From Deferribacteres bacterium JdFR-76 (GTDB lineage Bacteria; Zhuqueibacterota; JdFR-76), in NCBI GenBank assembly GCA_002011685.1, contig MTOL01000488.1, positions 1-12,846 of the forward strand: a DNA stretch of 12,846 nt. Direction: 5' to 3'. This document shows, in pieces, positions 8,004 through 12,846 of the stretch. Under the pieces are notes generated by a model. That model was not told the DNA's origin. It made no database searches and worked only from the letters and a program-made list of their open reading frames with translations. Made by a program: the position numbers and the translations under genes. The number at the start of each line of letters is the position of its first letter. The stretch's first letter is position 1.

Positions 8004-9527
8004 ATGAACATTCATTTCCTTAAGCAAAATAGAAATATTCCCTATTCTCTCCTTTTGTTCCTTGTTTTTTTGGTGACCGTTCCGGTAGGCCTTACACCCT
8101 GGGTTTATAGCGACGGCGTGGGCGATTACGCCTGGGTTCGGACGGTTTTCATGGATGGTGATCTCGATTGTTCAAATGAATTTTCATATTTTGTGGATCT
8201 TTTTAAGCGAAAGTATGGCTGGCCTGATGCGACAAATGACTTGTACCCTGTCAAAACGAAAACCGGGCTGCAGGCCAACAAGTATCCAATAGGTTCTGCG
8301 ATCTTATGGAGCCCGTTTTTTTTGCTGGGGCATGGCTTTACCATCGTGATGAACAGCATAGGAGTGACGGACTATCCAACTGATGGATATAGCAAACCTT
8401 ACATTTTTTTTGTTTCATTGGGTTCTGCTATTTATGGGTTTCTGGCGCTTCTATTGTCCTTTTATCTCGTAAGGCGGTATTATTCCGAAAAACTTGCCTT
8501 TGTTAGTACGCTTGCGATCTGGTTTGCAAGCTCTATTCCTGTTTACATGTACCTTTATCCATCCATGCCACACAACACCGGCTTTTTCACCGTATCAATA
8601 TTTCTTTATTATTTTCTCACCACTTACGGAGACAAGCGCAAATCAAGATGGGCAGTTCTTGGGGCTTTAGGCGGACTTATGATGCTTACGCGGATGGAAT
8701 CGTTTGTCTTGCTTTTTTTGCCCATGATTGAATTGCTGTATATTCACCGCGGACGGTATGTGCAATTATTTTCACGGGAGTATGTTGCTCGACTTGGATT
8801 TTATTCTTTGAGTGCATTTTTGGTTTTTCTTCCGCAGATGATGGTATGGCAGCATGTTTTTGGTAAATTTTTTCTCAATCCCTATTCTGAAATGAATCGG
8901 CTGGTGAAGATTGAGAAAGCTTTACGTTTTGGAGGAACATTGCCGGAAGGCGGACATCAGGCTGTTTCTGGTTTGTCTTCGTTTCTGCAGTTCATTTCGC
9001 ATCCTGACTTTCATGCTACATTGGTGGGCTCTTCCTATGGCATATTTACGTGGACGCCTATTCTATTTCTCGCGTTTGCAGGGGTGTTTTTTATCTATAG
9101 GAAAAATAAATATTTGTTTTTTATTAATCTTGCTGGGGCTATTTTACTTGTATATATCACCAGCTGTTCTCATAAGCAGGGTATGTCATATGGAGATCGG
9201 TATTTAATCAAAGCTTCCACCTTTTTTATTTTTGGATTTACGGCGTTTCTGGAGGTCCTTTCAAAAAAGATAAAAATGTGGGTTCCGTATATATTGATAG
9301 CTCTACTGGTTATTTGGAACGGATTGTTTATTGTTCAATATTCAACGGGACTGGTAAATCGTAGCGGGCCCATTAATTGGAAGAAGATGATAAGAAATCA
9401 GTTCGAAATGGCGCCCAAGTTTTTTTTAAAGCATATTGTCCCGTTTCTAAAAAAACGGAGCGATGTTTATAAAGGGAATAAAGCGAATCAAACCGATTTG
9501 AACTTACTTAGGGAGAAACGGCACTGA
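8004..9527 (+). CDS. Multi-span membrane protein, probable GT-C glycosyltransferase
   Basis: A 507-residue hydrophobic protein from ATG 8004. One helix (about 13-30) leads into a long outside loop of about 70 residues rich in acidic residues: SDGVGDY at 36-42 with Asp37 and Asp41, then DGDLD at 51-55 and NEF at 58-60. NKYPIGSAILWSP (92-104) follows before the next helix. A helix followed by an acid-bearing first loop is the general GT-C layout, and proteins with this YSDG...DGDLD...YPIG pattern are commonly annotated as glycosyltransferase-39-like or uncharacterised membrane proteins. About nine to eleven further spans follow, with a basic, hydrophilic C-terminus (about 470-507). Its place after a GT39-type gene in a glycan locus supports transfer from a polyprenyl-phosphate sugar. 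An O-antigen polymerase (Wzy) is an alternative I cannot exclude, since no other polymerase is visible, but the large first loop is more GT-C-like. Confidence 0.6.
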   Translation: MNIHFLKQNRNIPYSLLLFLVFLVTVPVGLTPWVYSDGVGDYAWVRTVFMDGDLDCSNEFSYFVDLFKRKYGWPDATNDLYPVKTKTGLQANKYPIGSAILWSPFFLLGHGFTIVMNSIGVTDYPTDGYSKPYIFFVSLGSAIYGFLALLLSFYLVRRYYSEKLAFVSTLAIWFASSIPVYMYLYPSMPHNTGFFTVSIFLYYFLTTYGDKRKSRWAVLGALGGLMMLTRMESFVLLFLPMIELLYIHRGRYVQLFSREYVARLGFYSLSAFLVFLPQMMVWQHVFGKFFLNPYSEMNRLVKIEKALRFGGTLPEGGHQAVSGLSSFLQFISHPDFHATLVGSSYGIFTWTPILFLAFAGVFFIYRKNKYLFFINLAGAILLVYITSCSHKQGMSYGDRYLIKASTFFIFGFTAFLEVLSKKIKMWVPYILIALLVIWNGLFIVQYSTGLVNRSGPINWKKMIRNQFEMAPKFFLKHIVPFLKKRSDVYKGNKANQTDLNLLREKRH

Positions 9528-9600
9528 ACCATTTAGGGCAAATGCGTCTGTATTTCCGGAATAAGTTTTCGATAAACGTGAAATTAATGTTCGGGTCACC
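9528..9600. other. Largest intergenic gap, at a base-composition boundary
   Basis: Seventy-three bases without a gene. I see no Rho-independent terminator and no well-spaced -35/-10 pair. An 8-bp palindrome (TTCCGGAA, 9554-9561) is the only symmetry, and that length is unremarkable. GC content of the flanking genes changes here. Confidence 0.5.
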
Positions 9601-10704
9601 ATGAAAATCGCAATTATGGGCATCCGGGGAATTCCGGCCAACTACGGCGGGTTTGAAACCTTCGCAGAGGCGTTGAGCGAGCGGCTTGTCCAACGGGGGC
9701 ATGACGTGACCGTCTATGGCCGATCTCATATGATCGATTATTCCGAACCATATTACAAGGGCGTCCGGATCCGGATTTTGCCTACAATCCGTCACAAGTA
9801 TTTTGACACGGTGGTTCATACCTTTCTGTGTGCTATTCATGCCTTAAAAGAAAGATACGATGTCATTTTGATCTGTAACAGTGCCAACAGTTACATTTCT
9901 TTCATCCCGAGAATTGTAGGAACCCGAGTGGCGCTGAATGTTGACGGCCTGGAATGGCAGCGGGATAAATGGAACAAAATCGGAAAGCTGTATTACCGGT
10001 TATCAGAATGGCTGGCCACTTTTTTGCCCGATGCCGTTGTTTCCGATGCCCGGATGATCCAGCGCTATTACAGAAAAAAATTCCGGAAGGATTCCTTCTA
10101 TATCCCGTATGGCTTTCAACCGGAGAATGATTCAAAGACCGACATTCTGGAAAAGTTCGGAGTGCGGCCGCAGGAATATGTGCTCTATGTGAGCCGGCTG
10201 GAACCGGAAAACAATGCCCACCGGGTGATTGAGGCTTTTGAAAAAGTCAAGACCGATAAGAATCTGGTGATCGTCGGGGATGCACCCTACAATCAGGAGT
10301 ATATCGCAAAGCTAAAGGCTACCAGAGACAAACGGATCATTTTTACGGGTTACGTTTTTGGAAGGGGATACCGCCAGTTTCAAACTCACGCGTACTGTTA
10401 TATTCAGGCAACCGAAGTAGGAGGGACCCATCCAGCGTTGGTGGAAGCGATGGGGTTTGCCAATTGTATTCTGGCGAATGATGTGCCTGAACACCGGGAA
10501 GTGCTGGGCGATGCAGGAATCTTTTTTGATGTAGAAGATCCGGAGGATCTGGCAAAAAAATTGCAACGCGTATTGGACCAGCCCGAGCTGGTGGAACGAT
10601 ACAGAGAAAGGGCCCGGCGGCGTGCGGCAGAGAAATACTCATGGGACAGCATTACCGACGCCTATGAAAAGCTTTTTAGGGCAATGATCCGGAGGAGAGC
10701 GTAA
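9601..10704 (+). CDS. Glycosyltransferase family 4 with N-terminal DUF1972 domain (rhamnosyltransferase-like)
   Basis: A 367-residue GT-B enzyme. The N-terminus (MGIRGIPANYGGFETFAEAL, residues 6-25) is the signature of the DUF1972 glycosyltransferase domain found in WsaF/RgpA-type and other rhamnosyl- or galactosyltransferase-like proteins. NVDGLEWQRDKW (113-124) is another strong block of this family. The C-terminal donor domain starts near 190 (YVSRLEPENN, 196-205) and holds GTHPALVEAMG (275-285), in which Glu282 corresponds to the second glutamate of the GT4 motif. Both active-site regions appear intact. It probably adds a 6-deoxyhexose or hexose early in repeat-unit assembly at the cytoplasmic face; sugar identity is inference from family only. 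ATG 9601 begins exactly at the first strand, but only a weak GGGT (9593-9596) precedes it. Its GC content is clearly higher than that of the GT4 gene at 705. Confidence 0.92.
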   Translation: MKIAIMGIRGIPANYGGFETFAEALSERLVQRGHDVTVYGRSHMIDYSEPYYKGVRIRILPTIRHKYFDTVVHTFLCAIHALKERYDVILICNSANSYISFIPRIVGTRVALNVDGLEWQRDKWNKIGKLYYRLSEWLATFLPDAVVSDARMIQRYYRKKFRKDSFYIPYGFQPENDSKTDILEKFGVRPQEYVLYVSRLEPENNAHRVIEAFEKVKTDKNLVIVGDAPYNQEYIAKLKATRDKRIIFTGYVFGRGYRQFQTHAYCYIQATEVGGTHPALVEAMGFANCILANDVPEHREVLGDAGIFFDVEDPEDLAKKLQRVLDQPELVERYRERARRRAAEKYSWDSITDAYEKLFRAMIRRRA

Positions 10705-10710
10705 GCTTAC

Positions 10711-10715
10711 AGGAG
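10711..10715 (+). promoter_or_regulatory. Strong Shine-Dalgarno for the LegB-like gene
   Basis: AGGAG lies six bases before ATG 10722, seven bases after the previous stop. It sets the start of the dehydratase gene and shows that this genome uses Shine-Dalgarno initiation. Confidence 0.7.
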
Positions 10716-10721
10716 CAAAAA

Positions 10722-11696
10722 ATGAAAAAAGTTCTGGTTACAGGGGCGGGTGGATTTATTGGATCACATCTTGTAGAACGGCTGATCAGGGACGGTTATG
10801 AAGTAAAAGCGTTCGTCCGCTATAACTCGAAAAATTCATGGGGCTGGCTTGATCATTCCGAACTGAGGGATGAGATAGAGGTGATCACGGGGGATATCCG
10901 TGATTTTGATTCAGTATTTAATGCGATGGCTGGAGTGGACACCGTTTTTCATCTCGCCGCACTGATCGGGATCCCTTATTCTTATGTTTCGCCGCTGGCT
11001 TATATCAAGACGAACATTGAGGGCACATATAATATACTTCAGGCTGCGCGGATGAGGGCTCTGGAAAATGTTCTCATCACGTCCACAAGCGAAACGTACG
11101 GGACCGCCCAGTATGTTCCAATTGACGAAAATCATCCTCTTGTGGGACAGTCTCCCTATTCGGCGACAAAGATCGCGGCGGATCAGCTTGCGATCAGTTT
11201 TTACCGGTCGTTCAGTTTGCCGGTAAAAATAGTGCGGCCCTTTAACACCTATGGGCCCCGGCAGTCTGCCCGCGCCATTATTCCTAATATTGCGGTTCAG
11301 ATCCTGTCAGGCAAGAAGCAGATCAGGCTGGGAAATTTGACGCCCACAAGGGATCTTACCTTTGTCGAAGATACCGTAAGTGGATTTCTGGCCATTGCCC
11401 GGTGTGATAAACTCTTTGGCGAAGTCACGAATATCGGCATGGGAACGGATATCTCCATTGGGGATCTGGCTCACTTGATCTCCAGGATCCTTGGCGTGGA
11501 AACGGAGATCATTCAGGAAAAAGAAAGAATCCGACCCGAAAACAGTGAGGTAATGCGGTTGCTCTGTGATAACTCCAAAATTAAACAGTATACAGATTGG
11601 AGACCCAGCTATACTCTGGAAGAGGGCCTACGCAAAACCATCGACTGGCTTTCAGAGAATCTTCATTTTTACAAACCGGATCTTTACAACGTTTGA
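10722..11696 (+). CDS. legB: NAD-dependent nucleotide-sugar 4,6-dehydratase, LegB family
   Basis: A 324-residue extended SDR. GAGGFIG (8-14) binds NAD, HLAALIGIPYSY (77-88) and the N-I-E-G-T block (98-102) are typical of the LegB group, and STSETYG (121-127) with Tyr146/Lys150 (PYSATK) forms the active site. The Thr-Ser-Glu order resembles GDP-mannose 4,6-dehydratase rather than the Thr-Asp-Glu of RmlB, which fits the GDP-linked substrate reported for Campylobacter LegB. RPFNTYGPRQSARAIIP (172-188) is the family's substrate region. It would convert an NDP-GlcNAc-type sugar to the 4-keto-6-deoxy form. The following genes (nucleotidyltransferase, LegC-like aminotransferase) make this the first modifying step of a legionaminic acid or 4-amino-4,6-dideoxy sugar pathway. 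Length is normal. An NDP-sugar epimerase or a UDP-specific dehydratase remains possible without biochemical data. Confidence 0.85.
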   Translation: MKKVLVTGAGGFIGSHLVERLIRDGYEVKAFVRYNSKNSWGWLDHSELRDEIEVITGDIRDFDSVFNAMAGVDTVFHLAALIGIPYSYVSPLAYIKTNIEGTYNILQAARMRALENVLITSTSETYGTAQYVPIDENHPLVGQSPYSATKIAADQLAISFYRSFSLPVKIVRPFNTYGPRQSARAIIPNIAVQILSGKKQIRLGNLTPTRDLTFVEDTVSGFLAIARCDKLFGEVTNIGMGTDISIGDLAHLISRILGVETEIIQEKERIRPENSEVMRLLCDNSKIKQYTDWRPSYTLEEGLRKTIDWLSENLHFYKPDLYNV

Positions 11697-11741
11697 TTAC
11701 AGAGCAAAGTTGACCACCGTACTAACAGAAAAGGTGCAATT

Positions 11742-12443
11742 ATGCAGGCGGTAATTCTCGCAGGCGGTTTGGGGACGAGATTGCGTCCCTTTACAGAGGT
11801 GATTCCCAAACCTCTGCTTCCGGTTGGGGAAAAGTCGGTGCTGGAAGTGCAGATCCTTCATTTGAAAAAGTACGGGTTCACGGACATATACATTGCTACG
11901 AATTACAAGTCCGACTACATTGAGTCCTTCATGGGAGACGGCTCGCGGTACGGCGTGCGGCTCACATTCAGTAAAGAGAAGGAACCGCTGGGCACCTGTG
12001 GGCCAGTGACTCTGCTAAAGGACCGGCTAAGGAAACCGTTTATTTTAATGAACGGCGACATCCTGACTACCTTGAACTTCCGGAAGCTGTATGATTTTGC
12101 CCTGCACAACGACGCCAAATTGACGGTTGTTACGAAAAAAATCGTCACGCCGTTCCAGTTTGGCAACGTGACAGCCGACGGTGACTATATCGTGGATATT
12201 GAGGAAAAGCCAAATTTCAGGTTGGAAATTCTGGCCGGGATTTATGTAATGAAACCGGAAATATTTCCTTTAATCCCTGAGAATCAGTATTTTGGTATGG
12301 ACACGCTTATTAAAAATATGTTGGCTTCCAGAGAAAAAGTCGCCCGGTATTTGATGAAAGAATACTGGATCGACATCGGGCGGTTTGAAGATTATGAAGC
12401 GGCTCAAAAAGAGTTTGAAAAACATTTTAATGGTACAATATGA
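11742..12443 (+). CDS. Sugar-1-phosphate nucleotidyltransferase (PtmE-like)
   Basis: A 233-residue protein that is essentially one nucleotidyltransferase domain. LAGGLGTRLRPFT (6-18) with Lys23-Pro24 is the nucleotide-binding loop and catalytic lysine region, NGD (104-106) supplies the metal-binding aspartate, EKP (155-157) contacts the sugar, and WIDIGRFEDY (209-218) is the C-terminal hallmark. It joins NTP and a sugar-1-phosphate, releasing pyrophosphate. Between a LegB-like and a LegC-like gene the most likely product is GDP-glucosamine or GDP-GlcNAc, as made by Campylobacter PtmE. Unlike PtmE, which to my knowledge also carries CBS domains, nothing precedes the catalytic domain here. Mannose- or glucose-1-phosphate specificity cannot be excluded. 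The start is supported by AAGGTG at 11731-11736. Its TGA overlaps the next ATG as ATGA. Confidence 0.82.
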   Translation: MQAVILAGGLGTRLRPFTEVIPKPLLPVGEKSVLEVQILHLKKYGFTDIYIATNYKSDYIESFMGDGSRYGVRLTFSKEKEPLGTCGPVTLLKDRLRKPFILMNGDILTTLNFRKLYDFALHNDAKLTVVTKKIVTPFQFGNVTADGDYIVDIEEKPNFRLEILAGIYVMKPEIFPLIPENQYFGMDTLIKNMLASREKVARYLMKEYWIDIGRFEDYEAAQKEFEKHFNGTI

Positions 12444-12846
12444 TCCCGCTTTCTGAACCCGTTTTTGGGGGAAATGAGTGGAAGTATGTGAAAGAATGTC
12501 TGGATACCGGCTGGGTGTCTTCCGTTGGTAAGTTTGTTGATCAGTTTGAGGAAGCGATTTGCCGGTATACGGGGGCCCGTTTTGCCGTTGCAACCGTGAA
12601 TGGAACAGCGGCCCTTCACATCGCTTTGCTGGTCGCCGGGGTAAAACCGGGGGATGAAGTGATTGTTCCAACCATTACGTTCATCGCACCGGTGAATGCG
12701 GTTCGGTATGTGGGGGCCTTCCCCGTTTTCATGGATTGCGATGCATATTTCAATCTGGATGTGGAAAAAGTCCGGGAATTTCTGGAAACGGAAACTGTTT
12801 TGAATAACGGCAAATGTTACAATCGGAAAACCGGGCGCAGAATCGC
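12440..12846 (+). CDS. legC: PLP-dependent aminotransferase, LegC family (DegT/DnrJ/EryC1/StrS), 3' truncated
   Basis: The first 135 residues of a sugar aminotransferase running off the right edge. The N-terminus IPLSEPVFGGNEWKYVKECL (2-21) followed by DTGWVSSVG (22-30) is diagnostic of the LegC group. VNGTAALHIAL (53-63) is the cofactor phosphate-binding turn, PGDEVIVPTITFIAPVNAV (70-88) carries the strand and loop that stack on the pyridoxal ring, and the NRKTGRRI stretch (128-135) is also typical of the group. The cofactor lysine would lie beyond the window. It would transfer an amino group from glutamate to C4 of the 4-keto-6-deoxy sugar made by the LegB-like enzyme. ATG 12440 overlaps the previous stop by 4 bp. 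A free-standing role in making a 4-amino-4,6-dideoxyhexose, without later nonulosonate steps, is the main alternative. Confidence 0.9.
   Translation, partial: MIPLSEPVFGGNEWKYVKECLDTGWVSSVGKFVDQFEEAICRYTGARFAVATVNGTAALHIALLVAGVKPGDEVIVPTITFIAPVNAVRYVGAFPVFMDCDAYFNLDVEKVREFLETETVLNNGKCYNRKTGRRI

Noticed and set aside
11710..11741. TTGACC in the gap before the nucleotidyltransferase, resembling a -35 box
   Set aside because: No -10-like hexamer stands at 16-18 bases; the gap is 45 bases in a continuous run of same-strand genes.

Overview
The window is one stretch of a bacterial surface-glycan biosynthesis locus. All ten genes lie on the + strand, packed end to end with short gaps or 4-bp stop/start overlaps (GTGA at 2759-2762, ATGA at 6290-6293 and at 12440-12443). 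This indicates one long transcription unit that enters from the left and leaves on the right; the first and last genes are cut by the window edges. I saw no RNA gene, insertion sequence, CRISPR array, convincing promoter or terminator. The longest gap without a gene is 73 bases.

Region A (1-9527, AT-rich, about 33-45% GC in the lines I counted by hand) holds the tail of a DPM1/GtrB-like polyprenyl-phosphate glycosyltransferase, a GT4 and a GT2 glycosyltransferase, and a two-domain protein joining an extended SDR epimerase/dehydratase to a Gfo/Idh/MocA oxidoreductase. A Wzx-type flippase and two large GT-C-like membrane proteins follow. Region B (9601-12846, about 48-60% GC in sampled lines) holds a DUF1972-type GT4 glycosyltransferase and then three genes in the order 4,6-dehydratase (LegB-like), sugar-1-phosphate nucleotidyltransferase (PtmE-like), PLP aminotransferase (LegC-like, cut). 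That trio is the opening of the nucleotide-linked legionaminic acid (nonulosonic, sialic-like) route, or of a closely related NDP-4-amino-4,6-dideoxyhexose route.

Working model, by inference: region B makes an activated amino-dideoxy sugar or nonulosonate. The soluble and peripheral glycosyltransferases (705, 1860, 9601) build a lipid-linked oligosaccharide at the inner face of the membrane, the fused SDR-oxidoreductase makes or tailors another sugar, and the flippase exports the product. The polyprenyl-phosphate glycosyltransferase supplies lipid-linked monosaccharide to the GT-C enzymes, which act on the outer face. The final acceptor (O-antigen, capsule, S-layer or other surface protein) cannot be read from this window.

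Organism: a bacterium using ordinary ATG/GTG starts, with clear Shine-Dalgarno sequences before several genes (for example AAGGAG before the fusion gene and AGGAG before legB). These argue against a typical Bacteroidota. Wzx flippase, polyprenyl-phosphate glycosyltransferase and LegB/LegC genes occur in many Gram-negative and environmental phyla, and I cannot place it further. The compositional step near 9530-9600 is the strongest sign of mosaic assembly.
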